The notes under the pieces: model-generated
The model's input: the letters and a program-made list of their open reading frames with translations, nothing else
Database searches by the model: none
Told to the model about the DNA's origin: nothing
Shown: piece after piece, positions 28,853 through 38,903 of the stretch
Numbering within the stretch: position 1 is the stretch's first letter
Layout of the letters: the number at the start of each line of letters is the position of its first letter
Position numbers and translations under genes: made by a program
Source of the DNA: Aliiglaciecola sp. M165
Lineage (GTDB): Bacteria > Pseudomonadota > Gammaproteobacteria > Enterobacterales > Alteromonadaceae
Length of the DNA: 64,000 nucleotides
Direction of reading: 5' to 3'
NCBI RefSeq assembly: GCF_007197995.1
Contig: NZ_VKKH01000003.1
Span: 1-64,000 of the forward strand

Positions 28853-31096
28853 TTACACAGACATAACTTTGTTAACGGGAAGCTCCCTTATTCTTACACC
28901 GCTTGCGTGATAAATTGCGTTAGTTAAACTTGCTGCCACCGGCGGCGTTCCAGGCTCACCAACACCACCTGGCGGAGCGTCCGAAGCAATGATGTAACTT
29001 TCAATTTTTGGACATTGACTGATCCGAAGGACAGGATAGTCATGGTAATTAGATTGTTCTACCGCACCATTTTTAACAGAAATTTCGCCCATTAAGGCCA
29101 ATGACAAACCAAAAATCATCGAGCCTTCTTGTTGAGAGCGCACTCTGTCCGGGTTCACCACTGTCCCGGCATCAATACTTGAATGCATCTCAAGCACAGT
29201 GACTTTGCCGTCTTCCACTTTCACTTTTGTTGCAACGGCGACATAACTAACAAAGCTTCGCTGCACACTTATGCCCCACCCCTCATTCTTCGCGGTAGCT
29301 TGATTAGCACCAGATTTAGACACTACATCAACCAAAACACCTTTCAATCGACTGACGTCGATAGGGAAATTTTCTAGCGGCTCCCCATAATTTTGATAAT
29401 CAAAACCTTGGGTTTTTGGATCCACCATACGGTCTTCACCTAATAGTGACATCCACATATCGTAAGTACTTTTACCTGTCTTCGCGGCCAACTCATCTAC
29501 AAATGAGCCTTGAGCAAATGCATGATGAATGTTACTTACCGAACGTACCCACCCGATTCGGATGTGACCAGTTGCTTTGTGCGTTTCGCAAACTAAATCA
29601 TCTATGGCAAATGGGACATCTCCAAAGCCTAAAGACAATTCACCAGCCTGCGGCTCGTCAACGGTTCCTGTAAACGTCCAACTAATACTTGGAAACGCGG
29701 TTCTTTGCAGCCAACTGATGACTTGTTTGTTTTCATCTATTCCCGCAGCAAAATGCTGAGCACTGATAGCATGATAGTAACCTTGTTGGATGTCATCTTC
29801 TCGACTCCAAACCACTTTCACCGGCTTTCCTGTATGTTTCGCTAATAAAGCTGCCTCAACAGAAAAGTCTGGTTTGGATTTTCGCCCAAATCCGCCGCCC
29901 AAAAAGGTTACATGCACTTTAACTTTTGAGGGGTCGATTCCCAATGCACCAGCTACGTTTGCTTGTGTGCTTTGCGGTGTTTGTGTACATGCCCATATTT
30001 CGCAGTTACCGTCTCTTACTATCGCCGTAGCTGCGGGAGGCTCCATAGGTGCATGCACCAAATAAGGCATGGTGTATGTCGCTTCATGACGGTCCGCTGC
30101 ACTGTCAAATTTTGCATAGGCATCACCTGCCACCCTAAACTTTTTACCCGGCGTTATAATACGGTGTTTAATTTCAGCTAAATATTCATCCGAATTGTGC
30201 GACGCATTCGCTCCGAGATCCCATTCGATATTCAGCGCTTTACGACCTTGCATTGCAGACCATGTGTTGCTGGCTAAAACTGCGACACCATTTAAGGGAT
30301 GAAAGACAACGGGTGACGGTTGCTCAGGCATTTGATAGGTGTCAACCACTCCAGCAACCACTTTTGCGGCATCGCCATCAAAGGACTTTACTTTTGCACC
30401 GACCACAGGTGAACGTTCAATACTGGCGTACAACATACCTTCGATTTTTATATCCTGACCAAAATCCGCATTACCTGTAACAATATCTGGCAAATCGATT
30501 CCATCTATGGGTTTACCAATAAATTGAAACTCTTTTTTAGACTTAAAGGTTAATGTTTCAGTACTCGGTGGAGATAATTTTGCTGCGCTTTCAGATAGAT
30601 ATCCGAAACTCACTTTTCTTTGCGAATCTTTATGATGCACAAAACTGTCTTTTGCGTAGACAGTTGATACCTCGACTTTCCACAAATCTGCTGCAGCTTG
30701 CTCTAGCATTGTCCTGGCAGAAGCCCCCATTTGACGAAGCGTTGTATAAAAGCGTCGAATTGAACGAGATCCATCGGTATTTTGGCTACCATACCGTTCA
30801 TCAGCTAAACCTTGAATGACTGATACCTTGTCCCACTGAGCGCAAAGCTCGTCGGCAACCACCTGAGGGATACTGGTTCGGATCCCCTGCCCCATTTCAC
30901 TTCGATGACACACAATATTGACTGTGTTGTCTTTATTAATACTGACAAACAAATTCAGTTCATTTGACGATTGCGGGTGTTCAGCCCATACCGGACTAAA
31001 CGCAGGCATGATGCCACCGAGTACCAAACCACCAGCACCAATTCCAGTAGTTTTTAAAAAGCGTCGTCTGCTTACATTTTGAACCTGAGCACTCAT
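28853..31096 (-). CDS. Molybdopterin-binding large subunit of an isoquinoline 1-oxidoreductase-type hydroxylase
   Basis: A 747-residue xanthine-oxidase-family catalytic subunit, closest in layout to IorB-type single-chain enzymes. The N-terminus has a twin-arginine signal ([20 protein letters not shown]), so it is likely exported folded. Further markers: [15 protein letters not shown] and the C-terminal [15 protein letters not shown], whose Glu is the likely catalytic base. Its ATG overlaps the stop of the iron-sulphur subunit (ATGA). The substrate cannot be read from sequence; aldehydes or N-heterocycles are usual. No cytochrome c gene, a common partner, is present nearby. Confidence 0.9.
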   Translation of the reverse strand: MSAQVQNVSRRRFLKTTGIGAGGLVLGGIMPAFSPVWAEHPQSSNELNLFVSINKDNTVNIVCHRSEMGQGIRTSIPQVVADELCAQWDKVSVIQGLADERYGSQNTDGSRSIRRFYTTLRQMGASARTMLEQAAADLWKVEVSTVYAKDSFVHHKDSQRKVSFGYLSESAAKLSPPSTETLTFKSKKEFQFIGKPIDGIDLPDIVTGNADFGQDIKIEGMLYASIERSPVVGAKVKSFDGDAAKVVAGVVDTYQMPEQPSPVVFHPLNGVAVLASNTWSAMQGRKALNIEWDLGANASHNSDEYLAEIKHRIITPGKKFRVAGDAYAKFDSAADRHEATYTMPYLVHAPMEPPAATAIVRDGNCEIWACTQTPQSTQANVAGALGIDPSKVKVHVTFLGGGFGRKSKPDFSVEAALLAKHTGKPVKVVWSREDDIQQGYYHAISAQHFAAGIDENKQVISWLQRTAFPSISWTFTGTVDEPQAGELSLGFGDVPFAIDDLVCETHKATGHIRIGWVRSVSNIHHAFAQGSFVDELAAKTGKSTYDMWMSLLGEDRMVDPKTQGFDYQNYGEPLENFPIDVSRLKGVLVDVVSKSGANQATAKNEGWGISVQRSFVSYVAVATKVKVEDGKVTVLEMHSSIDAGTVVNPDRVRSQQEGSMIFGLSLALMGEISVKNGAVEQSNYHDYPVLRISQCPKIESYIIASDAPPGGVGEPGTPPVAASLTNAIYHASGVRIRELPVNKVMSV

Positions 31097-31575
31097 GCTT
31101 CATCCCCCACATTTTTAGCCAGACTATAATGTGCAGATGCATCCTTAATTGCCGCTCTTATCCGCGTATAGGTGCCACATCGACAGATGTTTCCTTGCAT
31201 ATAGTTGTCTATCTCTTCATCTGACGGTGATGGGTTGGAGGATAAAAGCGCAACGGCACTCATGATTTGACCAGACTGACAATAGCCACATTGCGGCACA
31301 TTGTGCTGCTTCCAGGCCTGTTGAACTGGGTGTTCGCCATCTGGCGATAAACCTTCAATGGTTAAAACATCTTTGCCAGCCACTGCTGATATGGGCATGA
31401 CACAAGCACGAACTGGCTGAGCGTCGATGTGCACTGTGCAGGCTCCACATTGCGCAATACCGCAACCAAATTTGCTTCCAGTAAGATCCAATACATCTCT
31501 TAATACCCAAAGTAGAGGCATAGATGGATCTACATCGACAGATCTTTGCTCTCCATTCACACGAAAATTTATCAT
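31093..31575 (-). CDS. 2Fe-2S small subunit of the molybdenum hydroxylase (IorA-type)
   Basis: A 160-residue electron-transfer subunit with two [2Fe-2S] clusters: a plant ferredoxin-type set ([13 protein letters not shown] plus a later Cys) and a helical set (CGYCQSGQ and [12 protein letters not shown]). It lacks a signal sequence and probably crosses the membrane with its Tat-exported partner. The start at 31575 (MINFRVNGE) has GAGG 8 bases before it and overlaps the mocA stop as ATGA; a longer frame adds 17 unlikely residues. Translation is coupled to the genes on both sides. Confidence 0.93.
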   Translation of the reverse strand: MINFRVNGEQRSVDVDPSMPLLWVLRDVLDLTGSKFGCGIAQCGACTVHIDAQPVRACVMPISAVAGKDVLTIEGLSPDGEHPVQQAWKQHNVPQCGYCQSGQIMSAVALLSSNPSPSDEEIDNYMQGNICRCGTYTRIRAAIKDASAHYSLAKNVGDEA

Positions 31576-32195
31576 GATTTTTCCTCTAAATGATTTGTCA
31601 CTCTTAGTGTATCTTGCATTAACCAATTCTTGAGTTGCTCAGGTCGATCGATATCCAATGCCGCACTTGGTAGACTTACCTTTACCAACCTATCTGCATA
31701 ACGGTTCAATAGATTTTTTGCCCCAACGTCACCCGTTAAAGACATTAAGTCTTGCCAATAGGATCGCGGAAAACTCGCAGGGACCCCCATAACATTGTTG
31801 TAACATGATGCGACAGGAAAAGTAGCATGACTAGTTTGTTCCTTCATAAGCCTTTGAATAGCCAAACTCGTCAACGCGATTTGATCGCCAAGACCGATAA
31901 GGACGTGATTTGCTTGTTCATCTTGTTGCAACAATGACGTTACACCAAACGCAATACTTTTTCCCAAACCCAATTGCCAGTCTTCATTAATGAGTACGTT
32001 TATGTAAGGGGGTAATATGGCGCTAATCGGTTGCCAATTGGCCCCCAACACAACATAAATATGTTTGCATCCAGCATGTTGGTATTTCTCAACAACATGA
32101 TTAATCAAAGGAACGCCATTGACTAACGCCAACTGTTTACAGGAGCCAAAGCGATGTCCTTCTCCTGCGGCCATAATCAGACAGGAAGTGCTCAT
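31572..32195 (-). CDS. MocA-like molybdenum cofactor nucleotidyltransferase
   Basis: A 207-residue MobA-like NTP transferase that probably attaches CMP to molybdopterin to form the MCD cofactor used by this hydroxylase class. The nucleotide-binding [17 protein letters not shown] is at residues 6-22, with [10 protein letters not shown] as the metal-binding segment. ATGA overlaps link it to xdhC upstream and to the iron-sulphur subunit downstream. CTP versus GTP specificity is inferred from family and context. Confidence 0.87.
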   Translation of the reverse strand: MSTSCLIMAAGEGHRFGSCKQLALVNGVPLINHVVEKYQHAGCKHIYVVLGANWQPISAILPPYINVLINEDWQLGLGKSIAFGVTSLLQQDEQANHVLIGLGDQIALTSLAIQRLMKEQTSHATFPVASCYNNVMGVPASFPRSYWQDLMSLTGDVGAKNLLNRYADRLVKVSLPSAALDIDRPEQLKNWLMQDTLRVTNHLEEKS

Positions 32196-33208
32196 TGATG
32201 AAAAACGCCACTTATCGATAAGCCATCAGAATTTTCTAAATAGCAATGTATTTCACTAATAATTGATAGCGCGATCGATTCTGGTAATTCTCCTCCCAAA
32301 CGCAACCCTACTGGGTTGGCGATTGGAATAGGATAGTGCTGCTTTTCTAGTTCAGCCTTCTCGAAGAGCCGATCTGTTCGATGAATCGGCCCTAATACTC
32401 CTAAGTATTTTGCGCTTGATGTGGCAACGAGCTTTAATGCTTCAGCATCCATGGTGATACTGTGTCCCATGACAACCGCAGCATCGATTGTATTTATCCA
32501 TTTCGGAACAACTTCTGCGCTGTTCAATTCGCTTAACGGCGTTTTAATGATGCTATTCGCACAAGGAAAATAATCGTTTCTGGCATAGGCCGAACGAGAA
32601 TCGAGTAACGTGATAGTCCATCCTAATTGTCCAGCAATATTGACCACTGGCTGAGCGTCACTGCCGCCGCCAAACACAGCGATATGAAACGGTGGAGCTA
32701 TCGTTTGAATTAACTCATTACCGCCATCATTCAACACAAATTCTGGCTGTTTTCTTACTTTTTGGCTGGCGACGGCGAACAAATTTTTAGGCGGACCCTC
32801 TTCGATGCGTTGACGATATTCAGCGAATTGTCCATCGCATACCGCTTGATAAAGATGATGCAGATAAAGATACTGATTCTTCTTGTCAACGGGTTGCAAC
32901 AAAATCTTGACCATACCGCCGCACCCTATGCCTAATTGCCAGGCTAGATCTTCTTCTTCACGCATATCGTAAGTGACAATTCGATTCTCATTGTTGTCCC
33001 AACAGCGCCGTGCCTGATTCATTATGTCTGACTCAAGACAGCCGCCACTGAGCAATCCATAATAGCGTCCTAAGTCATTAATCAACATGTGAGCCCCCTT
33101 CTTGCGATAAGAAGAGCCTTCGGTGTCAAAAATAGTCGCCAATACCCATTTATATTCATCTTTTAGAGGAAACCAGTGAGCTAAAATATGTTTTAAATGA
33201 TTCGACAT
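32192..33208 (-). CDS. XdhC/CoxI-family molybdenum cofactor chaperone
   Basis: A 338-residue XdhC-family protein. In studied members this chaperone binds the cofactor, promotes its sulphuration and delivers it to the hydroxylase. Two domains are visible: an N-terminal XdhC_CoxI part (EGSSYRKKGAHMLIN, GLLSGGCLESDI) and a C-terminal Rossmann-type part (AVFGGGSDAQPVV, VVMGHSITMDAEAL). It is 20 bases downstream of the RDD gene and overlaps mocA by 4 bases. It joins the MoxR/VWA group to the hydroxylase genes. Confidence 0.92.
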   Translation of the reverse strand: MSNHLKHILAHWFPLKDEYKWVLATIFDTEGSSYRKKGAHMLINDLGRYYGLLSGGCLESDIMNQARRCWDNNENRIVTYDMREEEDLAWQLGIGCGGMVKILLQPVDKKNQYLYLHHLYQAVCDGQFAEYRQRIEEGPPKNLFAVASQKVRKQPEFVLNDGGNELIQTIAPPFHIAVFGGGSDAQPVVNIAGQLGWTITLLDSRSAYARNDYFPCANSIIKTPLSELNSAEVVPKWINTIDAAVVMGHSITMDAEALKLVATSSAKYLGVLGPIHRTDRLFEKAELEKQHYPIPIANPVGLRLGGELPESIALSIISEIHCYLENSDGLSISGVFHQ

Positions 33209-33228
33209 AAAGACTATTTGTATCCTTG

Positions 33229-34398
33229 TTAGTCTATTTTTCTGATGACGAGTGTTTCAGATATTTTATCTTGAATGGCCTGTCGGTTAGGATCCCAGAA
33301 AACCTGCAAAAAACCCATCAACCCAGTCGCCAGTCCTGCTCCGTATCCCCCATAGCGACCGAAACTTTCCCACAGGTTCAAAGCACTTCCGTCCAATTTG
33401 ATCACCTTAATGCCAAGTATTTTTTTACCAATTGTCTGACCTTTTAACAATCCCATGGTGGCAGTAAAATAAAAAGCTGCCCAACCAAAACCTAACCCTA
33501 GATCCGACACAATACCTTGCATCCATTTAATGACACTATGATCTAAAAATGACGATTGCTGCTTGTTTTCTGGTGACGTCTCAAGACCTGGCTCTAAGAC
33601 CTCTTCAATGTTTTGCGGGTCGGTTAAAACGTCCTGATTGATCGACTCGTTTTCCGATTGTTTAAACTTTTTAGTTTCAAAAAGCGTTTTTAAATTCATT
33701 TCTAAAGCCTGATATTCCACGTCACTTAATTGCTGCTCGGCATTTTGTAAAAACTCACTAAGCATTTCCCCAGCAGTGGATGCCTTGATATCAAGAGACG
33801 GTAAACCTTCGACAAACTCCTCTCCAACCAATTGCCAACAATGAAAAGGAAGTTCACAGTCGCCCTCAAACGTGCCTTCATTTAGCGCATTAATATCGAT
33901 AAGATATTTGGCTGTAAATAATGTGACGGCGATAGCCGTTTTTGCATCTGTCTCTTCAAAATTCAAATCACTGCTTGTTTGCACATTTTGGTCCGGCGAC
34001 TCTAAATTGAAAAACTGATCATTCACGCCGCCTAAAAATCCCAATAAAAATAGTGACAAAGCGCCAGCTCTAATACCATAAATAAGCCTAGACGAACGAT
34101 TTTCACGCTTTAAACGCCGAGTAGACATCCATAACAATCCGGCAACAAACACTGCTAAAGCGTTACCACTAACACCTGAGAGGATCGCAACAAAGAGTAA
34201 ATCGATGAGTAACGCCATAGCGCGACGAATAGGACTAGCTAATGGCGTGCCAAATAGAAAAGGTGCTACTTCAAAAGCATAAGGCGTGACTATTGAGCGA
34301 GTTTCTTTACGTTGCTTTTCTTGCCTCTGCTCATTGGATTCAGCTATTCGATCCAACTTTGTATTATTTGGCTCACTGAGAATGTTACTTTTTTCCAT
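33229..34398 (-). CDS. RDD-family membrane protein
   Basis: A 389-residue inner-membrane protein with an RDD domain split by a large soluble insert. The first part (PLASPIRRAMALLIDLLFVAIL) carries the Arg and Asp of the RDD signature; after about residue 110 comes a roughly 180-residue hydrophilic region rich in Glu and Gln, then the last helices with GQTIGKKILGIKVI. Function is unknown. It starts 1 base after the VWA gene stop, so the three genes MoxR, VWA and RDD are a unit. The insert is larger than in most RDD proteins. Confidence 0.85.
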   Translation of the reverse strand: MEKSNILSEPNNTKLDRIAESNEQRQEKQRKETRSIVTPYAFEVAPFLFGTPLASPIRRAMALLIDLLFVAILSGVSGNALAVFVAGLLWMSTRRLKRENRSSRLIYGIRAGALSLFLLGFLGGVNDQFFNLESPDQNVQTSSDLNFEETDAKTAIAVTLFTAKYLIDINALNEGTFEGDCELPFHCWQLVGEEFVEGLPSLDIKASTAGEMLSEFLQNAEQQLSDVEYQALEMNLKTLFETKKFKQSENESINQDVLTDPQNIEEVLEPGLETSPENKQQSSFLDHSVIKWMQGIVSDLGLGFGWAAFYFTATMGLLKGQTIGKKILGIKVIKLDGSALNLWESFGRYGGYGAGLATGLMGFLQVFWDPNRQAIQDKISETLVIRKID

Positions 34399-34399
34399 C

Positions 34400-35578
34400 T
34401 TAACGCTTCGTTAATGCCTTGATACCATCGGTTAATCCTTCTATCGTCATTGGAAACATTTTTTCTTCCATCAACTCTTTGATAATTTGCACTGATGCAT
34501 AATAGTCCCAGTAACGAGAAAGCTGAGGATTAAGCCAAATCGCATGTTCAAAGTAGTTTGTTAGTCGTTTTATCCAGAGCGCCCCAGGCTCTTCATTCCA
34601 ATGTTCAACACTCCCACCAGGATAGGTGATTTCGTAGGGTCCCATGGTCGCATCGCCAACAAATATCAATTTATAATCATTGCCGTATTTATGAATAATG
34701 TCATAAATTGAAATCAGCTCTTTGTTGCGTCTTTGGTTATCTTTCCAAACGCCCTCATACACACAGTTGTGAAAATAAAAATATTCCAAATGCTTAAATT
34801 CGCTATGTACCGCTGAAAATAGTTCCTCACACGCTTTGATATGAGCATCCATTGAACCGCCGACATCAAAAAACATCAGAACCTTAATAGCGTTATGTCG
34901 CTCAGGCACCATGTGAATATCTAACCAGCCTGCATTTTTAGCAGTTTTACTGATGGTTGTGGGTAAATCGAGTTCCTCACTGGCGCCTGTGCGAGCAAAT
35001 TGCCGGAGCTTTCTTAACGCCACTTTGATATTTCGTGTGCCCAATTCAACGTCACTTGCCAGATTTTTAAAGTTCCGCTTTTCCCACACTTTTGCCGCTG
35101 AGAATTGACCGTTGGCGTCGTCACCAATTTTTATCCCTTCAGGATTATAGCCATGAGCGCCAAAGGGTGACGTCCCACCAGTGCCAATCCATTTATTGCC
35201 ACCTTGATGCCTCTTTTTTTGTTCTTCAAGGCGTTTCTTGAGTGTTTCCAACAACTTATCGAGGCCCCCCAAGGCCTCTATCTCAGCTTTTTCTTCGTCG
35301 CTAAAATGACGTTCAAGTTGTTTCTTTAACCACTCTTCTGGAATGTCTTTACCAAAGAGGTCAAGAGACTCTACCCCCTCAAAATAGTCGGCAAAGGCGC
35401 GGTCGAATTTGTCATAGTAACTTTCATCTTTAACCAAACATGTTCGAGACAAAAAATAAAACGCTTCGGGATCGGCGAATACTACCTGATGCTTTAACGC
35501 ATTAAGCAAATCAAGCAACTCCCTTAGCGTCGCAGGGACTTGATATTCCCTGACCTTAAAAAAGAAATCGACCAACAT
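34400..35578 (-). CDS. CoxE-like von Willebrand factor A domain protein
   Basis: A 392-residue soluble VWA protein. The C-terminal half has the metal-ion-dependent adhesion site DVGGSMDAH, with a later VGDATMG segment. A charged coiled-coil-like region (residues about 110-150) precedes it. Such proteins work as partners of MoxR AAA+ ATPases, often in metalloenzyme maturation (CoxE with CoxD). Its ATG overlaps the MoxR stop by one base. No signal sequence is seen. Confidence 0.9.
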   Translation of the reverse strand: MLVDFFFKVREYQVPATLRELLDLLNALKHQVVFADPEAFYFLSRTCLVKDESYYDKFDRAFADYFEGVESLDLFGKDIPEEWLKKQLERHFSDEEKAEIEALGGLDKLLETLKKRLEEQKKRHQGGNKWIGTGGTSPFGAHGYNPEGIKIGDDANGQFSAAKVWEKRNFKNLASDVELGTRNIKVALRKLRQFARTGASEELDLPTTISKTAKNAGWLDIHMVPERHNAIKVLMFFDVGGSMDAHIKACEELFSAVHSEFKHLEYFYFHNCVYEGVWKDNQRRNKELISIYDIIHKYGNDYKLIFVGDATMGPYEITYPGGSVEHWNEEPGALWIKRLTNYFEHAIWLNPQLSRYWDYYASVQIIKELMEEKMFPMTIEGLTDGIKALTKR

Positions 35579-36414
35579 TAGCGACGCGCCATAAATACCA
35601 ATTTTTCGAACAGGTGGATGTCCTGTTCGTTCTTAAGTAGGGCTCCATAGAGCGGAGGAATGGATGTTTTACCGTCTTTATTTTGCAGCGCCTCTGGCGG
35701 AATATCCTCTGCAACAAGTAATTTAAGCCAATCAATGAGTTCTGATGTTGACGGTTTTTTCTTCAAGCCAGGTACTTCGCGAAGATCAAAAAACGACTCT
35801 AAAGCTTGATTAAGCAAATCTTGTTTAAGAGAGGGAAAATGTACATCGACGATTTCACGCATCTGCTGAGCATCTGGAAATTGAATGTAATGAAAGAAGC
35901 AACGTCTTAGGAAAGCATCTGGCAATTCTTTTTCATTATTTGAGGTAATAATAACGATTGGACGATTGACGGCTTTAATTGTTTCTTTTGTTTCATAAAC
36001 AAAGAATTCCATCTTGTCTAACTCAAGTAATAAGTCATTGGGAAATTCAATATCCGCTTTATCAATTTCATCAATTAATAGCACCGGCGGCTTATCTGCA
36101 TCGAATGCTTGCCAGAGTTTACCTTTGACTATGTAGTTGCTGATGTCTTTGACACTTTCGTTACCCAGTTGTGAATCCCTAAGCCTCGAAACTGCGTCAT
36201 ATTCGTATAAACCTTGTTGGGCTTTTGTAGTAGATTTAATATGCCATTGTATAAGCTGCGTTCCTAAACTTTGCGCAAGCTCCTCAGCTAACATGGTTTT
36301 GCCTGTACCTGGCTCACCTTTAATTAATAAAGGTCTTTGTAGAGTTATGGCAGCATTAACAGCTAGCTGTAATTCTTTGCTCGCAATATAGTTTCCGGTA
36401 CCGGTAAATGACAT
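35578..36414 (-). CDS. MoxR-family AAA+ ATPase
   Basis: A 278-residue AAA+ ATPase of the MoxR group, first gene of the operon. Walker A is GEPGTGKTM, Walker B is LLIDEIDKAD, sensor 1 is IITSNNEKELPDAF and the arginine finger lies in FLRRCFFHYI. MoxR ATPases act as chaperones in assembling enzyme complexes; CoxD, the closest role model here, is needed for maturing the molybdenum-copper site of CO dehydrogenase. Its role in this operon is inference from context. Confidence 0.92.
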   Translation of the reverse strand: MSFTGTGNYIASKELQLAVNAAITLQRPLLIKGEPGTGKTMLAEELAQSLGTQLIQWHIKSTTKAQQGLYEYDAVSRLRDSQLGNESVKDISNYIVKGKLWQAFDADKPPVLLIDEIDKADIEFPNDLLLELDKMEFFVYETKETIKAVNRPIVIITSNNEKELPDAFLRRCFFHYIQFPDAQQMREIVDVHFPSLKQDLLNQALESFFDLREVPGLKKKPSTSELIDWLKLLVAEDIPPEALQNKDGKTSIPPLYGALLKNEQDIHLFEKLVFMARR

Positions 36415-36683
36415 TTCTAACCTCTAGTTTTTAAAAATATGTAAATATAAAAATATGATATAGCAAAAAGCACTTTGAAATTCTGCAGCTCACCACAATC
36501 ATATGAAAGTGTTTTATATTAAAGATGGTCAATTGCAGTAAGCAAAATCATCGATTTTCGATCATATGTTTGTTTAAGTCAGACGACAGAACAACCTTAA
36601 ACAGGCTTGAAAACTTATTCAAATAACAAATAACCATTTTATGGTATCACTGAAAGTGACCTTAACCTATCCAAGGACATGCT

Positions 36684-37652
36684 ATGCAAGTTTATGACGA
36701 CAATTCCTTAGCCATTGGCAACACCCCCTTAGTGAAATTAAACCGTGTTGTTTCCAGCGGCAATGTTTACGCCAAAATGGAAGCCAGAAACCCCAGTTTT
36801 AGTGTGAAATGTAGAATTGGTGCCAACATGATTTGGGACGCTGAAAAGCGTGGGATCTTGACCCAAGAAAAGGAGCTGGTTGAACCGACAAGCGGAAATA
36901 CAGGTATTGCCCTTGCCTTCGTTGCTGCCTCTCGCGGTTACAAACTGACGTTGACTATGCCAAGTAGTATGAGCTTGGAACGCCGTAAATTACTCAAGGC
37001 TCTAGGGGCAAACCTGGTGTTGACTGAAGCGGCTAAAGGCATGAAGGGCGCAGTCGCAAAGGCACAGGAAATTGTTGCATCTGATCCGTCCAAATTTGTT
37101 TTACTTCAGCAATTTGACAACCCGGCTAATCCAGAAATTCATGAAAAAACTACTGGGCCAGAAATCTGGAAAGATACCGATGGTAAAGTCGATGTATTTG
37201 TCGCTGGTGTTGGTACAGGCGGTACTATTACTGGAGTAAGTCGATACATTAAGAAAACCCAAGGCAAGAATATTTTGACTGTCGCTGTTGAACCAACGGA
37301 TTCTCCGGTTATTACCCAAGCCAAAGCAGGTGAAGAACTCACTCCGGGGCCTCACAAAATTCAAGGTATAGGTGCCGGCTTTATTCCCGGAAACCTCGAT
37401 TTGGACATGGTCGATCAAGTAGAGCAAGTGAGCAATGAAGACGCTATTGCTATGTCCCACAGGCTATTGAAAGAAGAAGGGATTCTAGCTGGTATTTCAA
37501 CAGGAGCAGCAGCGGTTGCCGCTAAACGGGTAGCTGAGAAACCTGAGAATGCCGATAAAGTTATTGTTGTCATATTCCCAAGTTCAACTGAACGTTACCT
37601 AAGTAGCGCATTGTTTGCTGGCGAATTTTCAGATATGGAAGAGATTCAGTAA
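36684..37652 (+). CDS. cysK: Cysteine synthase A
   Basis: A 322-residue O-acetylserine sulfhydrylase A that makes cysteine from O-acetylserine and sulfide. The PLP lysine is Lys42 in [30 protein letters not shown] and PSSTERYLS are also present. Overall it is closer to E. coli CysK than CysM. AAGGA lies 7 bases before the ATG. The 269-base region upstream, shared with the divergent MoxR operon, is AT-rich and may hold CysB-type control, but no site is clear. Confidence 0.96.
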   Translation: MQVYDDNSLAIGNTPLVKLNRVVSSGNVYAKMEARNPSFSVKCRIGANMIWDAEKRGILTQEKELVEPTSGNTGIALAFVAASRGYKLTLTMPSSMSLERRKLLKALGANLVLTEAAKGMKGAVAKAQEIVASDPSKFVLLQQFDNPANPEIHEKTTGPEIWKDTDGKVDVFVAGVGTGGTITGVSRYIKKTQGKNILTVAVEPTDSPVITQAKAGEELTPGPHKIQGIGAGFIPGNLDLDMVDQVEQVSNEDAIAMSHRLLKEEGILAGISTGAAAVAAKRVAEKPENADKVIVVIFPSSTERYLSSALFAGEFSDMEEIQ

Positions 37653-37675
37653 AATTTTATCTATTTTCACAATTC

Positions 37676-37703
37676 AAGAGGAGGCCGTGAGCCTCCTCTT
37701 TAC
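37676..37703 (+). terminator. Intrinsic terminator after cysK
   Basis: AAGAGGAGGC-CGTGA-GCCTCCTCTT (37676-37700) is a perfect 10-bp stem followed by a T-rich tract. It lies 24 bases after the cysK stop. Confidence 0.85.
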
Positions 37704-37756
37704 TTTTTGACCATTAAAAAGCAGACTATGTGTAGTGAAATCGTATTAAAATAATT

Positions 37757-38221
37757 ATGAAAACCTCAGCATTCTCGAAAATTTTATTCCTATTTTTTGC
37801 CGTACTGGCCTTACAAGCTTGTGATACAAACAAGAAAAAAGGTGCAGGCAAATACGGTATGATGGATACGAACACTCCAGACTACGCGGCGGTTGCATTC
37901 TTCGAACATATATATCGAGATAAAAATCTCAATAATGCGTTAGCCATGAGTACACCTCGTATGGCTAAAATACTCAAGTCATACCATACCAATCGTAACG
38001 TGCAACGTCACGTCATCGATCTGACCTACGATGAAGTTGAGATCCAACCTGATACAGGTAATTCGGTTGGACGAAATGAATTCGCAAAATCCGCTGTGGT
38101 GACACTTTTTTTCACCGGAACCATACACGGTGACCGGGTGGAAGATATTCGAATCGTTGAAATGGTGCGTATTGATGGAAAATGGTTAGTCGATAGAGTT
38201 CAGGCTGACAAATATCTGTGA
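37757..38221 (+). CDS. Conserved lipoprotein with NTF2-like fold (hypothetical)
   Basis: A 154-residue predicted lipoprotein: a hydrophobic signal ends in the lipobox LQAC at residues 19-22 (VLALQAC). The remainder (AVAFFEHIYRDKNLNNAL ... VRIDGKWLVDRV) resembles NTF2-like/DUF4878 proteins in pattern, with a final beta strand typical of that fold. The function is unknown. The stop codon overlaps the GTG of the broken Nudix gene (GTGA), suggesting the two were once co-translated. Confidence 0.85.
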   Translation: MKTSAFSKILFLFFAVLALQACDTNKKKGAGKYGMMDTNTPDYAAVAFFEHIYRDKNLNNALAMSTPRMAKILKSYHTNRNVQRHVIDLTYDEVEIQPDTGNSVGRNEFAKSAVVTLFFTGTIHGDRVEDIRIVEMVRIDGKWLVDRVQADKYL

Positions 38222-38871
38222 GCAATAAGGAAAATCCCATTAGATTGAGTGAGTCAACTTGGTTAACTCAACTCAAGCGTCTGCATGCTATTGCCGAATC
38301 TGGTCTAGCCTTTTCTCCTGAGCCATTTGACGTAGAAAGATACCAAGAAATTTAACTGATTGTCAGGCAAATGCTGGCCAATATCACCCAGCTTCCAATT
38401 GAACCTGTTAATTCACTTATTACACCTTATCATCTGCGTTACGTGACGCCACAAGTAGAAGTAAGAGGAGCGTTGTTTCATGAGGATAAGGTTTTATTAG
38501 TTCGCGAAAAATCAGATGGTAAGTGGACGTTGCCTGGCGGCTATGCCGATGTCGGTTTAACGCCAGTTGAAAACATCTGTAAAGAAGTACAAGAAGAAGC
38601 CAATGTGATTGTCGATAATTGCTCATTGGTATCAATCAGGCGCAAAGGATCTGGACCCTATGACGCAGACATTAGAGAATTCTACAAACTGATATTCCTG
38701 TGTCATTGCACAGGTGACATTGAGCCTAAAGGAGGTCATGAGACCGATGAGGCAGAATTCTTCTCTTTAAACGACCTCCCCATATTGTCGACCGGAAGAA
38801 CAATTGTCCGAGATATTTTCGATGCAAAAACCTGTTTAGACGATACCAATACGCCGGTTATCGTTGACTAA
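38218..38871 (+). pseudogene. Nudix hydrolase with N-terminal helper domain, split by an in-frame TAA
   Basis: One frame runs from GTG at 38218 to the stop at 38871, interrupted by TAA at 38353-38355. Before the stop it reads WLTQLKRLHAIAESGLAFSP...FDVERYQEI, which matches the short N-terminal domain of YjhB-like Nudix hydrolases. After it comes the Nudix domain from ATG 38371 (166 residues). The Nudix box keeps the metal-binding EVQEE but the first Glu is Leu, the Arg is Lys and the Gly after EE is Asn. So the protein is either decaying or made only from the internal start, which has a weak AGG ribosome-binding site. A sequencing error is possible. If intact, it would hydrolyse a nucleoside diphosphate compound such as ADP-ribose. 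Confidence 0.75.
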
Positions 38872-38903
38872 CCAAGGCTAGCAAGCGGATTGGTATAACG
38901 ACA

